NCBI GenBank assembly: GCA_001897355.1
Contig: MKST01000011.1
Coordinates: 105,870 to 169,869, forward strand
DNA from: Solirubrobacterales bacterium 67-14
GTDB taxonomy: Bacteria > Actinomycetota > Thermoleophilia > Solirubrobacterales > 70-9
Length of the DNA: 64,000 bases
Direction of reading: 5' to 3'
Position numbers and translations under genes: made by a program. Shown here piece by piece: positions 1-9,038 of this stretch. The notes beneath the pieces are model-generated. The model searched no databases and was not told the DNA's origin. It was given only the letters and a program-made list of their open reading frames with translations. Numbering within the stretch: position 1 is the stretch's first letter; each line of letters starts with the position of its first letter.

Positions 1-944
1 GGAAGAAGGGGCGCTCAGGGAACCGGAACGTGATCGACATCCGCGGTGCCAAGAAGGGCGGCGGCGGAAGTGGCGGCGGGTTCGGCGGAATGGGTGGCCT
101 CGACGGTGGCGGCGGCCTACCGATCCCCGGCGGCAAGGGCAAGATCGGCGGTTTCATCGGCATCGTCGTCGTGCTGATCGTGATCGGCACCCAGGTGCTG
201 GGCGGTGGTTCCGGTTCCAGCAGCGGTTTCGACGTCGGTTCGATCCTGAACGGCGCCGGGCAGGTTCCGGGAGCGAACAACCCTTCCCCGATCCCGGCCA
301 GCGAGGATCCGGACGCGGACCTGAAGGACTTCTCCGCCTATGTCTTCACCGACGCCCAGCAGGTCTGGCGGCAGGCTTTCAAGAAGGATGGCCGGCCCTA
401 CAAGGACGCCCAGCTCGTGCTCTACTCCGGTGCGGTCAGCACCGGTGGCTGCGGCAACGCGACCTCGGCGGTCGGCCCCTTCTACTGCCCGGCCGACAAG
501 CGGGTCTACCTCGACCTCAGCTTCTACAAGCAGATGGAGAACCAGCTTTCGGCCGGGGGCGACTTCGCCTGGGCCTACGTGATCGCCCACGAGATGGGCC
601 ATCACGTCCAGAACCTGGGCGGCATCCGTGACGACGTCGCCCGGGCCAAGCGCCAGGACAGCGACTCGGCGAACGAGATCTCGGTCCGCAACGAACTGCA
701 GGCCGACTGCCTGGCCGGAGTCTGGGCCTCGACCGTCTTCGACCAGCTCGAATCCGGCGACCTCGACGAGGCGATAAACGCCTCGGAAGCGGTCGGCGAC
801 GACCGCCTCCAATCTCGCGGCGGCGGCTCAGTCAATCCAGACTCCTTCACCCACGGAACCTCCGAACAACGCCACCACTGGTTCCAAACCGGCTACGAAT
901 CAGGAGACCCAGCGGAGTGCGACACCTTCTCAGGCGATATTTAG
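1..944 (+). CDS. Neutral zinc metallopeptidase (YpfJ family), 5' end beyond window
   Basis: Membrane-anchored zinc metallopeptidase of the YpfJ/PF04228 family; its substrate is unknown. The zinc site HEMGHH is at about residues 187-192 counted from the GTG at 30, followed by the family motif ELQADCLAGVW. A Gly-rich N-terminus leads into one hydrophobic segment (about residues 40-56), so the catalytic domain should face outside. The first in-window start is GTG at 30, but the frame stays open to the window edge and upstream codons read KKGRSGNRN. That resembles the usual basic N-terminus of this family, so the true start probably lies left of base 1. Plus strand, convergent with era. Confidence 0.85.
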   Translation, partial: KKGRSGNRNVIDIRGAKKGGGGSGGGFGGMGGLDGGGGLPIPGGKGKIGGFIGIVVVLIVIGTQVLGGGSGSSSGFDVGSILNGAGQVPGANNPSPIPASEDPDADLKDFSAYVFTDAQQVWRQAFKKDGRPYKDAQLVLYSGAVSTGGCGNATSAVGPFYCPADKRVYLDLSFYKQMENQLSAGGDFAWAYVIAHEMGHHVQNLGGIRDDVARAKRQDSDSANEISVRNELQADCLAGVWASTVFDQLESGDLDEAINASEAVGDDRLQSRGGGSVNPDSFTHGTSEQRHHWFQTGYESGDPAECDTFSGDI

Positions 945-963
945 CCTACTGACGGTTCCCACA

Positions 964-1048
964 GGGTCCGGGGCGAGGGTGTCCCCCAAAAACCTCCGGA
1001 ATGAGGAGCGCAGCGACGGTTTTTGGGGGACACCCCCGCCCCGGACCC
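964..1048. terminator. 30-bp stem, 25-nt loop hairpin between convergent genes
   Basis: Bases 964-993 pair with 1019-1048 (29 of 30 positions; the exception is A/C). The loop, 994-1018, contains GGAATGAGGAGCGCAGCGAC. It fills the 119-nt gap between the metallopeptidase stop (944) and the era stop (1064), so a bidirectional terminator is the simplest role. It is much longer than a usual intrinsic terminator, and only short T/A runs occur, inside the stem. Confidence 0.6.
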
Positions 1049-1063
1049 CTCGACTAGGTCACG

Positions 1064-1999
1064 TCAATCAATGCCTAGGCGGTCGAGCATGTCTTCGTCC
1101 CGGCGCCACTTGCGCTTCACCTTGACCCGCAGGTCGAGGTGGACCTTGCCGCCCAGCTCCTTTTCGATGTCCTTGCGGGCGCCGGTGCCGATCTCGCCGA
1201 TCTTGAAGCCCTTCTTGCCGATCAGGATCTTCTTCTGTGAGTCGGACTCGACCCAGATCTCCGCATCGACCAGCCAGAGCCCGTCCTCGCGTTGGTCGAT
1301 CCGGGTGACCTTGACCTCGACCGAATGAGGAATCTCATCCCGGGTGCGGATCAGGGCCTGGCCGCGGATCAGCTCGGCCAGCAGCAGCTCGCGGGGCTGG
1401 TCGGAGTGGTCTTCCGGCGGGTAGAGGTACGGACCCTCGGGGACGATCGAAGCGAGATGGGCGGCGAGTTCGGGAACCCCTTCCCCGGTCTTGGCGCTGA
1501 CCGGGAAGACTTCGTCCACCCCTTCCAGTCCGGCCGCTTCGATCAGGACCGGGACTATGTTCCGACCCAGCCGGTCGGCCTTGTTGACGGCGCAGATGAT
1601 CGGTAACGATCCTTCGCCCTTGCGGGCCTTGAGCAGGATGCTGGCGATGAAGCGGTCCCCCGGGCCGACCCCCTCTTCCCCGTTGATCACCAGCAGAGCG
1701 ACATCGGCGCCGGCCAACTCGCCCTCGACCGTCTTCTGCATGCGGCTGGTCAGTTCGTCACGGGGCCGTTGCACCCCGGGCAAGTCGACCAGGACCAGCT
1801 GGGTGCCGGCCTCGAGGTCGGTGGCGACACCACGGATCGCGCGGCGGGTGGTCTGGGGCCGGACCGAGGAGATCGCGACCTTGGCCCCGACGATCGAGTT
1901 GACCAGGGTGGACTTGCCGACGTTGGGCCGGCCGGCCAGGCCGACGAAGCCGGAACGGGTGCCCGAGCCAGGTTCCAGGCCGGCCTGTTCGTCAGTCAA
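1064..1999 (-). CDS. era: GTPase Era
   Basis: Ras-like GTPase that binds 16S rRNA near its 3' end and helps 30S maturation. G1 GRPNVGKS is at residues 23-30, G3 DLPG at 72-75, G4 NKAD at 139-142. A C-terminal KH domain carries IGKKGFKIG around residue 250. The length (311 aa) is normal. The start is a TTG at 1999 that overlaps the end of ybeY by 8 nt, so translation is probably coupled. Last gene of the yqeY-phoH-ybeY-era cluster, a common arrangement of ribosome-maturation factors. Confidence 0.97.
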   Translation of the reverse strand: MTDEQAGLEPGSGTRSGFVGLAGRPNVGKSTLVNSIVGAKVAISSVRPQTTRRAIRGVATDLEAGTQLVLVDLPGVQRPRDELTSRMQKTVEGELAGADVALLVINGEEGVGPGDRFIASILLKARKGEGSLPIICAVNKADRLGRNIVPVLIEAAGLEGVDEVFPVSAKTGEGVPELAAHLASIVPEGPYLYPPEDHSDQPRELLLAELIRGQALIRTRDEIPHSVEVKVTRIDQREDGLWLVDAEIWVESDSQKKILIGKKGFKIGEIGTGARKDIEKELGGKVHLDLRVKVKRKWRRDEDMLDRLGID

Positions 2000-2390
2000 T
2001 CTCGGCCTCCACGGTCATCCGGGGTTCGATCCCCAGCCCGGTGACGATCCGGTCCTGGAGGTCGAGCATCTCGCCCTGGTCGCTCTCGTGATCGTATCCG
2101 CAGAGATGGAGCACGCCGTGCACCGCGACCTCGGTCTCGTCGACCGAGAACTCCGGGCAGATGAACACGTCCCCGAGCTCGACCGGGCCCTGTCCTTCGT
2201 CCTCGTCCATCGGGAAGGAGAGCACGTCGGTGGCCTTGTCCTTGCCGCGATGCTCGCGGTTCAGTTCGCGGATCCGATCTTCGCCGACCACTTCGATCGC
2301 GAGATGTCCTTCCTTCATCCCGGCTGCTTCGAGCGTCGCGACCACCGCCGGACGGAAACGGTCCGGCACGTCGTCCAGTTCGAAGCTCAA
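1992..2390 (-). CDS. ybeY: Endoribonuclease YbeY (rRNA maturation)
   Basis: Single-domain metal-dependent RNase involved in 16S rRNA 3'-end processing and ribosome quality control. The zinc-binding signature [11 protein letters not shown] is at residues 91-101. At 132 aa it is short for the family, which runs about 150 aa. The TTG start at 2390 overlaps the phoH stop (TTGA overlap), and the stop overlaps the start of era. This gives phoH-ybeY-era one coupled translation unit. Confidence 0.95.
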   Translation of the reverse strand: MSFELDDVPDRFRPAVVATLEAAGMKEGHLAIEVVGEDRIRELNREHRGKDKATDVLSFPMDEDEGQGPVELGDVFICPEFSVDETEVAVHGVLHLCGYDHESDQGEMLDLQDRIVTGLGIEPRMTVEAEID

Positions 2391-3340
2391 CTGCCGCTTT
2401 CGCGTTCGGCGTGTTCGCCGTAGGCGGCGACGATGCGCTGCACCAGCCGGTGTCGTACGACGTCCTTGCCGCCGAAGCGGACGAACTTCACGTCCTCGAT
2501 CCCGTCGAGGATTTCCTTGACCACGACCAGGCCCGACTTGCTGTCGCGCGGCAGGTCGATCTGGGTCACGTCGCCGGTCACCACCATCTTCGAGTTGAAG
2601 CCGAGCCGGGTGAGGAACATCTTCATCTGCTCGGGGGTGGTGTTCTGGGCTTCGTCGAGGATCACGAAAGCGTCGTTCAGGGTGCGGCCGCGCATGAAGG
2701 CCAGCGGCGCCACCTCGATCACGCCCCGGTCGAAGTAGCCATTGACCCGGTCCGGGTCGAGCATGTCGTAGAGCGCATCGAAGAGCGGGCGCAGGTAGGG
2801 GTCGACCTTGGCCTGCAGGTCACCGGGCAGGAAGCCGAGGCTCTCCCCCGCTTCGACCGCGGGCCGGGTCAGGATGATCCGCTGGACCTCGCCCTCGATC
2901 AGGGCGGCGGCGGCCATCGCGACGGCGAGGAAGGTCTTGCCGGTGCCGGCCGGGCCGATCCCGAAGGTGACCGTGTTCTCGCGGATCGAGTCGACGTAGA
3001 GCTTCTGGTTGACCGTCTTCGGCACCACCCGCGTGTTGCGGTTGTGCCAGACCACATCGTCGAGCATCTCGGCCGGGCGGCGGGAGGACTGGATCGCGTT
3101 GGTGACCGAGTCGACGGTCGAGGGCTCGACTTCGTGGCCGCCCTCGATCAGGCCGATCATCTCGTCGACCAGGCGAGCCGCCTTGTCGTTCTCGGCGTCG
3201 TCGCCTTCGAGAGTGAGCTGGTTGCCGCGCAGGTGGACGCGGCTGGTGGTCCGGTCCCGAAGGGCCCGGAGGACCGAGTCCTCGGCACCGGCCAGGTCGG
3301 CCGCCACATCGTTGTCAAGGGTGAGGGTGCGTCGGGCCAT
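2387..3340 (-). CDS. phoH: PhoH family ATPase
   Basis: P-loop ATPase of the PhoH/PhoL family, usually linked to RNA metabolism next to ybeY. Walker A GPAGTGKT is at about residues 129-136, Walker B-like VILDEAQN near 205, followed by [12 protein letters not shown] chose the ATG at 3340 (MARRTL), 5 nt after the yqeY stop. A TTG at 3349 would add three residues and overlap yqeY. Neither start has a clear Shine-Dalgarno sequence, as expected inside a coupled operon. Confidence 0.93.
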   Translation of the reverse strand: MARRTLTLDNDVAADLAGAEDSVLRALRDRTTSRVHLRGNQLTLEGDDAENDKAARLVDEMIGLIEGGHEVEPSTVDSVTNAIQSSRRPAEMLDDVVWHNRNTRVVPKTVNQKLYVDSIRENTVTFGIGPAGTGKTFLAVAMAAAALIEGEVQRIILTRPAVEAGESLGFLPGDLQAKVDPYLRPLFDALYDMLDPDRVNGYFDRGVIEVAPLAFMRGRTLNDAFVILDEAQNTTPEQMKMFLTRLGFNSKMVVTGDVTQIDLPRDSKSGLVVVKEILDGIEDVKFVRFGGKDVVRHRLVQRIVAAYGEHAERESGS

Positions 3341-3345
3341 AGGGT

Positions 3346-3777
3346 TCAACCAGCGAGCTGGTCGCGCACCTCCGTGCTGACTCGCTTGCCGTCGGCCCGG
3401 CCGGCCACCTTTTCCTTGAGCAGACCCATGACCTGGCCCATCTGCTTCTGTTCGGTGGCGCCGGTCTCGGCGATCGCTTCCCTGACCATCTCGGCGAGCT
3501 CTTCGTCGGTGAGCTGGGCGGGCAGGTAGGCGGTGATCAGTTCCGCCTCGAAGCGTTCGTCTTCGGCCTGCTCGTAGCGGCCGGCATCGGCATAGGCCTC
3601 GGCAGCCTCCATCCGCTTCTTGCGCTCACGCTGCAGGGCGCCGATCTCGTCGCCCTTCCCCAGCTTGTTCTCCTGCTGGAGGACGTCCTGGATCATGCGC
3701 AGCGCCGAGGCGCGCTTGCGGTCGCCGTCCTTGAGGGCGGCCTGCGCGTCGACCTTGATCTGTTCGGCTGCTGACAT
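3346..3777 (-). CDS. GatB/YqeY domain-containing protein
   Basis: YqeY-family protein of 143 aa. The family shares its helical domain with the tRNA-binding tail of GatB and is thought to assist tRNA-dependent amidotransferases, but its molecular role is not settled. The N-terminus contains a helical stretch with ASALRMIQDVLQQENK, and the C-terminal half has the family pattern GQVMGLLKEKVAGRADGK. First gene of the yqeY-phoH-ybeY-era cluster. A TACGCT -10 box 6 nt before its ATG suggests a leaderless transcript starts here. Confidence 0.88.
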   Translation of the reverse strand: MSAAEQIKVDAQAALKDGDRKRASALRMIQDVLQQENKLGKGDEIGALQRERKKRMEAAEAYADAGRYEQAEDERFEAELITAYLPAQLTDEELAEMVREAIAETGATEQKQMGQVMGLLKEKVAGRADGKRVSTEVRDQLAG

Positions 3778-3783
3778 ACCCCA

Positions 3784-3789
3784 AGCGTA
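3784..3789 (-). promoter_or_regulatory. -10 box TACGCT, leaderless start of the yqeY operon
   Basis: TACGCT ends 6 nt before the ATG at 3777, placing the predicted first transcribed base at the start codon. The same hexamer and spacing recur upstream of proA and the GNAT gene. Confidence 0.5.
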
Positions 3790-3855
3790 CCTGCCCGGTC
3801 CACCGGGACGGCTTCAGGACTGTGAAATCGGGCCGGCCGACGCCGGCCGGCGGCC

Positions 3856-4215
3856 TCATGACTCGTCGGGATCGCCGGTGGGTGGTTCGGCGTGGGACGT
3901 GCGGGGGCCGAAGGCGCTGTAGAAGACGATCCCGCCGGCGATGACCACGATCCCGTAGAGGAGCAGGATCCGATAGGTGGAGTTGACGACTCCGAGGCCG
4001 ACCAGGGTGATCCCGATCCCGGCCGCAAAGGCGAAGAAGTACCGGGGAGAACGCACCCCGCGCCAGATCAGGAAACCGGCCAGCAGGGCGGCCGGAATCC
4101 AGTCGAAGAAGCTGATCGGGGCGATGCAGCCGATCATGAAAAGCGCCCCAACCGCGAGCCAGCCGACGAACTTCGCGGCCGCCGCGTTGCGGGTGTTGTT
4201 TTGATCGTCCGCCAT
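3856..4215 (-). CDS. Hypothetical three-helix membrane protein
   Basis: I do not recognise a family. The 119-aa product has a polar N-terminus, three predicted membrane helices (about residues 15-35, 38-62 and 68-100, the last possibly two short ones) and a polar, Pro/Asp-rich C-terminal tail. Its ATG overlaps the murI stop as TGATG, so it is translated from the murI mRNA and coupled to it. The position downstream of glutamate racemase does not by itself indicate a wall-related role. Confidence 0.75.
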   Translation of the reverse strand: MADDQNNTRNAAAAKFVGWLAVGALFMIGCIAPISFFDWIPAALLAGFLIWRGVRSPRYFFAFAAGIGITLVGLGVVNSTYRILLLYGIVVIAGGIVFYSAFGPRTSHAEPPTGDPDES

Positions 4216-5027
4216 CAGACCTCGACTCTTTCGGCCCTTCCGGCCAGTGGTAGTTGCAGGAACCGGGTGCCGACTTCGACGAAGGCGTCGACCTCTCCGG
4301 TGACCAGAAAACGGTAATCACCTTCGGCCTGACCTTCTGCCAGCTCGCCGCGGATGGCCATCTCGCGCTGGATCGCCGCGGCAATCGCGTGGCCGGCGGT
4401 GACCAGGCTTACATCCCGCCCCAGCATGCGTTGCAGCATCGGAGCGACCAGCGGGTAGTGGGTGCAGCCAAGAATCAGCGTGTCCACGCCAGCCTCCCGG
4501 AGCGGCTGGCAATAGCCGCGCACGGTGTTGAGGACTTCCTCGTCAAAGGTCGGCCCCTGCTGGATGATCGGGGCGAGATCGGGGGCGGCGACCTCGGTCA
4601 CGGTCAGCGGCCGGCCGAGCGCGTCGAGAGCCCGGTGGTAGGCGCCACTGGCGACCGTGGCGGGGGTGGCGAGCACGCCGACCCGGCCATTGCCGCTGAT
4701 CGAGGCGGCGATCTCGGCCTCCGGACCGACCACCGTCACGACCGGCACTCCGGCCTGCGCACCCAGGGCGCGGATTTCCTCGCCGGCCGCGGCGGTGGCC
4801 GAGTTGCAGGCGATGACCAGCATCTTGACGCCACGCCCGAGCAACTCGGCGGCGATGGCGGCGGCCCGCTCCCGCAGTTCGTCGGCGCTCTTGGTGCCGT
4901 AGGGGAAGTGGCCGCTGTCCCCGAGGTAGAGGAAGTCCTCGGCCGGCAGCGAGACCAGGCATTCGTGCAGCACGGTCAGGCCGCCGACCCCGGAGTCGAA
5001 GACCCCGATCGGGAGACCGGGGCGCAT
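4215..5027 (-). CDS. murI: Glutamate racemase
   Basis: Cytoplasmic enzyme that interconverts L- and D-glutamate for peptidoglycan synthesis. The N-terminal signature is GVFDSGVGGLTVL. The two catalytic cysteines are C74 in CNSATA and C188 in GCTHYPL. The length (270 aa) is normal. The ATG overlaps the prmA stop by one base (TGATG) and the stop overlaps the next gene in the same way, which embeds murI in the hrcA-dnaJ-prmA string. That placement is less usual than proximity to wall genes. Confidence 0.96.
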   Translation of the reverse strand: MRPGLPIGVFDSGVGGLTVLHECLVSLPAEDFLYLGDSGHFPYGTKSADELRERAAAIAAELLGRGVKMLVIACNSATAAAGEEIRALGAQAGVPVVTVVGPEAEIAASISGNGRVGVLATPATVASGAYHRALDALGRPLTVTEVAAPDLAPIIQQGPTFDEEVLNTVRGYCQPLREAGVDTLILGCTHYPLVAPMLQRMLGRDVSLVTAGHAIAAAIQREMAIRGELAEGQAEGDYRFLVTGEVDAFVEVGTRFLQLPLAGRAERVEV

Positions 5028-5872
5028 CAGGCGAGCTCCCGGGCGAAGGTCAGCGAGCCCCAGTCTCCCATCGCACCGCGGCCGGTTTCGACCAGGCCAT
5101 GTGGTTCGAAGGCGGCCCGGACCCGGTCGTACTCGCTGGTCAGGAGACCGGAGCAGATCAGGGTCTCGGGCAGGTTGTCCGGGGCCAGTCCGGCAGCCAC
5201 TGCCTCGAGCAGCGGCGCGGTCAGGTTGGCGACGGTGGTCGGGGCGAGCCGCGGCAACCCGGCCTTCAGGTCGATTCGCTCGAACTTTGCCTCCACCCCG
5301 TTGACCTCGGCGTTCTCGCGGGCCGCCGCGACCGCGGCGACCTCGTGGTCGCAGCCCTCGAGCGGCTGCCAGCCGAGCTTGCCGGCGGCGATCGCCAGCA
5401 CCCCGGAGCCGCAGCCGAGGTCACTCAACGCCCCGAACGGGCCGCCCCGGCCGGCGATCTCGATCAGAGCCTCGATGCAGAGCCGGGTGGTCGGATGGGC
5501 GCCGGTGCCGAAGGCCTGGCCCGGATCGACCACGACTTCAGCCAGGTCTTCCCGCTCCGGTTCCCAGGGCGGCCGGATCCAGACCGCCGGGCCAGACTTG
5601 GGATCCCCGACCAGCAGCGGCTTGTGGAAGCTGCGCCAGCGGTCGGCCCAGTCGTCGGCGACCTCGGTCGCCTCGACCTCGACGGTGCCACCCGCGATCG
5701 TCACCGCTTCTTCCTCGCCGAGGTCGGGCAGCTCGCCTTCGGCCCCGTAGATCGCGTACTCGACGTAGCCGTCGCCGGCCACCTCTTCTACCCCGCCGGG
5801 CGCCAACACGGTCAATTCGGCCAGGACCAGTTCGGCCTGTTCCGGCTGGCACCGGACGGCGAGCCGGATCAA
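5027..5872 (-). CDS. prmA: Ribosomal protein L11 methyltransferase
   Basis: SAM-dependent methyltransferase that trimethylates ribosomal protein L11. The family signature [14 protein letters not shown] is near residue 116, and the SAM-binding motif I DLGCGSG is at 151-157. A motif resembling the family's NI/NL-A loop, [10 protein letters not shown], follows. The length (281 aa) fits. The start is a TTG overlapping the dnaJ stop (TTGA). dnaJ-prmA adjacency is common in actinobacteria and firmicutes and supports the call. Confidence 0.94.
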   Translation of the reverse strand: MIRLAVRCQPEQAELVLAELTVLAPGGVEEVAGDGYVEYAIYGAEGELPDLGEEEAVTIAGGTVEVEATEVADDWADRWRSFHKPLLVGDPKSGPAVWIRPPWEPEREDLAEVVVDPGQAFGTGAHPTTRLCIEALIEIAGRGGPFGALSDLGCGSGVLAIAAGKLGWQPLEGCDHEVAAVAAARENAEVNGVEAKFERIDLKAGLPRLAPTTVANLTAPLLEAVAAGLAPDNLPETLICSGLLTSEYDRVRAAFEPHGLVETGRGAMGDWGSLTFARELA

Positions 5873-6984
5873 CCGAAAGCCCTGCGCATCCGCGAGAAGA
5901 TCCCCGACTCCTTCGGTTCGCGGTTCTCGTCGGTCAGCGATTCGTCCAGGTCGCCGGCCAGTTTCCTCTGCTCGTCGGTCAGGTTGCCCGGGATCACCAC
6001 GTTGAAGATGAAGCGATGGTCGCCGCGGCGGCGGGAGCTGCCGAGTCGCGGCAGCCCCTTGCCCTTGAGCCGGGCCTCGGCCCCGGGCTGGGTGCCGGCC
6101 GCGAGCTCGATCTCGTCTTCGCCGTCGAGCGTCTCCACCTCGACGCGATCGCCGATCATCGCCGCGGTCGCGTCGACCGGGACCACGGTGATCAGGTCCT
6201 GGCCGTCGCGGACCATGCCTTCCCGCTCGGCGACGATGACTTCGACGTAGAGGTCACCCGGGGGTGCCCCGGTCTCGCCCGCGTGGCCGGCCCCGGCGAT
6301 GCGGATCCGCTGGCCCGACTCGATCCCGGCCGGGATGTCGATCCGGTGCTTCTTGGCGCTGTGCTTGCGGCCGAGGCCGGAGCAGACCTTGCAGGGCTCC
6401 TCGGCGACGCGGCCGTCGCCGCCGCAGCGGTCGCACGGCGTCGCACGGACCATCTGGCCGAAGGCGGTGTTGGCGACGGTACGCAGCTCGCCGCTGCCGC
6501 CGCAACGGTCGCAGGTCTTGATCGGGGTGCCCGGCTCGGCACCGTTGCCGTGGCAGTGCTCGCAGTTGGCGACGGCCTCGAACTCGACCTCGCGACTGGT
6601 CCCGTCGAGCACGTCCTCGAGCTCGATCTCGACCTGGACGCCGATGTCGGCTCCCGGCGCGGGGCCACGCGAGCCGCCGAACCCCCCGCCGAAGAAAGCG
6701 CTGAACAGGTCGTCGATCGAACCGAATCCCTGGGCCTGGGACTGGTAGCCGCCGGAGCGCAGTCCGTCGTGGCCGAACTGATCGTATGTTTGGCGGCGCT
6801 CCTCGTCGGAGAGCACCTCGTAGGCCTCGGCCGCTTCCTTGAACTTCTCTTCGGCGTCCGGGTCGTGGTCGTTGACATCCGGGTGGAGTTCCCGGGCCAC
6901 CTTGCGGAAGGCCTTCTTGATCTCCGTCTCGGAAGCCTCGCGGGAAACCCCGAGGATCTCGTAGTAGTCGCGTTTTTCGCTCAT
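5869..6984 (-). CDS. dnaJ: Chaperone protein DnaJ
   Basis: Hsp40 co-chaperone that stimulates the DnaK ATPase and delivers unfolded clients. The J domain occupies residues 1-72 with HPD at 34-36. A short Gly/Phe-rich linker follows (about 80-110). The zinc domain begins at residue 141 with four CxxCxGxG-type repeats, then the C-terminal substrate domains. Product is 371 aa. The ATG at 6984 overlaps the hrcA stop (ATGA). The frame stays open far upstream through hrcA, but that stretch is antisense-type noise, not protein. No dnaK or grpE is nearby, so this is the hrcA-dnaJ type of locus. Confidence 0.97.
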   Translation of the reverse strand: MSEKRDYYEILGVSREASETEIKKAFRKVARELHPDVNDHDPDAEEKFKEAAEAYEVLSDEERRQTYDQFGHDGLRSGGYQSQAQGFGSIDDLFSAFFGGGFGGSRGPAPGADIGVQVEIELEDVLDGTSREVEFEAVANCEHCHGNGAEPGTPIKTCDRCGGSGELRTVANTAFGQMVRATPCDRCGGDGRVAEEPCKVCSGLGRKHSAKKHRIDIPAGIESGQRIRIAGAGHAGETGAPPGDLYVEVIVAEREGMVRDGQDLITVVPVDATAAMIGDRVEVETLDGEDEIELAAGTQPGAEARLKGKGLPRLGSSRRRGDHRFIFNVVIPGNLTDEQRKLAGDLDESLTDENREPKESGIFSRMRRAFG

Positions 6985-8006
6985 GCGTCGTAGACGAACT
7001 CGAAGTAGCGGGAGAGCTCGCGGGCCGCTTCGCCGACACTGGCGATCGCCCGTTCGTAGTCCATGCGGGTCGGGCCGACCACGCCGACCGAACCGAGGTT
7101 GCGGTGGGCCAGGCCGTAGTTGGCGCCGATCACGCTCACCTCCTGCAGTTCCGGCTGCGGGTTCTCCTGCCCGATCCAGAGGAAGACGGAACGCTCGTCG
7201 ATGGCCGAGCGCATCATCCGCAGCACGGTCGCCTTCTCCTCGAGGGTGTTCATCAAGCGGTCGATGCGCGGCAGGTCGGCGGCCCGGCGCTGGTCGAGCA
7301 GGCGCGAGGCGCCGTCGACGTAGAGGGTGCCTTCGGGACTCTGTTCGAGGTCGACCAGGGCCGGCGAGAGTTGCTGGACGAAGGCGGCCTCGACCGGACC
7401 GAGGCTGGGGTCGCTCAGCTTGGAGGCGATGCGGCGCGCGCCCAGGTCGATTCCGGCCAGTGACTCGTTCAGGTAGCTCGACGCCCATTCGACCAGCCCG
7501 GGGTCTACGGCTGAGCTGAAGGTGAAGGCCCGGCGGGTGACGTCGCCCGCGGACGTGATCACGATCACCATCACGACTTCGGGCTGGAGAAGCAGAGCCT
7601 CGACCCGGTGGATCTTCGCCGTGCCGAGCGGCGGCGCGACGACCAAGGCGAGCAGGTCGGTCATCTGGGCCAACGCGGAGGTCGCTTCCTGCATCGCCTC
7701 GTCGACCTCGCGCCGCAAGTCGCTCAGGTCCAGGGTGCCCGTGGCACCGCTCCGGGTCACCGCTCGGGATTTCAGCGATTCGACGTATTGCCGGTAACCA
7801 AGGTCGGTGGGCACGCGCCCAGCTGAGGTATGGGGATGGGTCAGATACCCGCCGGCTTCCAGCGCCGCAAGCTCCGCCCGCACGGTCGAAGCCCCCCACT
7901 CCAACCGCGAATCCTCGGCAATCGCCTTCGAGCCCACGGGCCGGCCGGTCTCGCGATAAGCGTCGACCACCAGCCCAAGGATCAGTTCTTGGCGTTCAGA
8001 AAGCAT
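6981..8006 (-). CDS. hrcA: Heat-inducible transcription repressor HrcA
   Basis: Winged-helix repressor of chaperone genes that binds CIRCE operators. The product begins [17 protein letters not shown], the standard HrcA start. The HTH region with [13 protein letters not shown] follows, then a GAF-like and dimerisation domain. I used the ATG at 8006 (341 aa). A longer reading from 8054 adds 16 residues that do not fit the family and starts upstream of a TACAAT -10 candidate. It overlaps dnaJ. I found no clear CIRCE repeat next to it, so its target may be elsewhere. Confidence 0.93.
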   Translation of the reverse strand: MLSERQELILGLVVDAYRETGRPVGSKAIAEDSRLEWGASTVRAELAALEAGGYLTHPHTSAGRVPTDLGYRQYVESLKSRAVTRSGATGTLDLSDLRREVDEAMQEATSALAQMTDLLALVVAPPLGTAKIHRVEALLLQPEVVMVIVITSAGDVTRRAFTFSSAVDPGLVEWASSYLNESLAGIDLGARRIASKLSDPSLGPVEAAFVQQLSPALVDLEQSPEGTLYVDGASRLLDQRRAADLPRIDRLMNTLEEKATVLRMMRSAIDERSVFLWIGQENPQPELQEVSVIGANYGLAHRNLGSVGVVGPTRMDYERAIASVGEAARELSRYFEFVYDA

Positions 8007-8018
8007 CAGGAACCGCGA

Positions 8019-8024
8019 ATTGTA
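8019..8024 (-). promoter_or_regulatory. -10 box TACAAT upstream of hrcA
   Basis: TACAAT on the minus strand ends 12 nt before the chosen hrcA ATG (8006). This would leave a 5' UTR of only about 5 nt. No convincing -35 is visible. It argues against the longer hrcA reading. Confidence 0.35.
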
Positions 8025-8038
8025 TTTAGCGCCTGTTA

Positions 8039-8166
8039 CGGGCGGGTTCGGCATGGGCGCCGACGACGCAAGAAGTCGCTTCGTGAGACGAATCGTGAAT
8101 GACTACCGAACGATGCGACTTCGGTTCTTATCTCTGCCGAGGAGGCGGTCATGCCGAACCCGCCCG
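8039..8166. repeat. 128-nt compound inverted repeat between hadB and hrcA
   Basis: Outer arms 8039-8055 and 8150-8166 pair perfectly over 17 bp. Inside, 8072-8079 pairs with 8115-8122 (8 bp) and 8092-8096 with 8110-8114. Both neighbours are transcribed leftward, so it sits in the hadB 3' region just upstream of the hrcA promoter. It may terminate hadAB transcripts or be a dispersed palindromic repeat. Confidence 0.6.
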
Positions 8167-8176
8167 CCCACCGGAG

Positions 8177-8572
8177 CTACGGGTAGGAGATGTCGGCGGT
8201 GGCGTTGCGGATCACCTGGTTCTCACCCTGGGCGGCGATCAGGTCGAAGGTGACGTCGGAGCCGTCGGACTCGATCACCTCGCCCGATACCTCGATCTCG
8301 GTCTCCGGGGCGCTCATCCCGCGGAACTGGACCGAAAGCCGTTTCAGGGCGCGAGGATCTCCACCCGCTTCCTGGGCCGCGGCCTTGGCCACCAGCCCCA
8401 TCACGTAGAGGCCGTGAAGGATCGTGTTGGGCAGCCCGACCATCTGGGCGAACTCCTTGTCGATGTGGATCGGGTTGAAGTCACCGGAGGCACCGGCGTA
8501 GCGGTGCGGCAGGAACTTGTCCGGGGTGACCTTCAGCCCGGCGATCTTCTCGCCTTTTTCCTTCGCGCTCAT
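8177..8572 (-). CDS. MaoC-like (3R)-hydroxyacyl dehydratase subunit, HadB-like
   Basis: Hot-dog fold hydratase of 131 aa. The MaoC/hydratase-2 motif reads YAGASGDFNPIHIDKEFA, containing the catalytic Asp and His, followed by LHGLYVMGL. It resembles HadB, the catalytic partner of the mycobacterial fatty-acid dehydratase HadAB/HadBC, which removes water from 3-hydroxyacyl-ACP. It starts with a 4-nt ATGA overlap with the upstream HadA-like gene, so the two probably form a heterodimer. Whether its role is in fatty-acid synthesis or CoA-ester catabolism cannot be told from sequence alone. Confidence 0.85.
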   Translation of the reverse strand: MSAKEKGEKIAGLKVTPDKFLPHRYAGASGDFNPIHIDKEFAQMVGLPNTILHGLYVMGLVAKAAAQEAGGDPRALKRLSVQFRGMSAPETEIEVSGEVIESDGSDVTFDLIAAQGENQVIRNATADISYP

Positions 8573-9015
8573 TCTTCGATCCCCCTGACGATGTTGGTCC
8601 AGGTGGCCTTGCAGACGAGGTCACCGTTCTGGTTCTTCGACTCGGTCTCAAAGACGTAGAAGCCCTTGCCGTCCTTGGGGTAGATGTCCTTGCAGGTGGT
8701 GGTCGTGGTGATCAGGTCACCGGAGATCACCGGCTCACCCCACTCGAATTCCTGGCCACCGTGGACCATCGCGGCGAAGTTCATCGCCACATCCGGGTCG
8801 AAGAGCACCGGGCCCATCGCCCCGGCCGCGTAGACCACCACGAACATCGGCGGCGCGACGATCCCGCGATACCCGGCGGCCTTGGCCGCCTCGGCATCGA
8901 AATGGACCGGGTTCTCGATCTCCATCACCTGCGCGTATTCGCGGATCTTTTCCCGGCCTACCTCGTACTCGTAGGCCGGCCAGCTCTTACCAACGGCATC
9001 GGTCTTCAGCGCCAT
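8569..9015 (-). CDS. MaoC-type dehydratase N-terminal-domain protein, HadA-like
   Basis: A 148-aa hot-dog protein of the FAS1-like/MaoC N-terminal group. It has the hot-dog core (VHFDAEAAKAAGYRGIVAPP) and lacks the catalytic Asp/His pair seen in the downstream gene, as expected of the substrate-binding HadA/HadC subunit. It overlaps its partner by 4 nt. A TAGGTT box 6 nt before the ATG suggests the pair has its own leaderless promoter downstream of lepA. Assignment to the acyl-ACP dehydratase complex is by family and pairing. Confidence 0.82.
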   Translation of the reverse strand: MALKTDAVGKSWPAYEYEVGREKIREYAQVMEIENPVHFDAEAAKAAGYRGIVAPPMFVVVYAAGAMGPVLFDPDVAMNFAAMVHGGQEFEWGEPVISGDLITTTTTCKDIYPKDGKGFYVFETESKNQNGDLVCKATWTNIVRGIEE

Positions 9016-9021
9016 GCCGGA

Positions 9022-9027
9022 AACCTA
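9022..9027 (-). promoter_or_regulatory. -10 box TAGGTT, leaderless start of hadAB-like pair
   Basis: TAGGTT ends 6 nt before the ATG at 9015, within the 23-nt gap after lepA. The predicted transcript begins at the ATG. Confidence 0.4.
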
Positions 9028-9038
9028 TACCCGAGCGG

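Noticed and set aside
5869-7899. A 676-aa reading with DnaJ at its C-terminal half
   Set aside because: The upstream half lies in another frame of hrcA and is Arg/Pro-rich noise. DnaJ starts at the ATG at 6984 with a 4-nt overlap with hrcA.
8007-8176. CIRCE operator for HrcA
   Set aside because: No TTAGCACTC-N9-GAGTGCTAA repeat is present. Only a partial TTAGCGC is seen near 8026.
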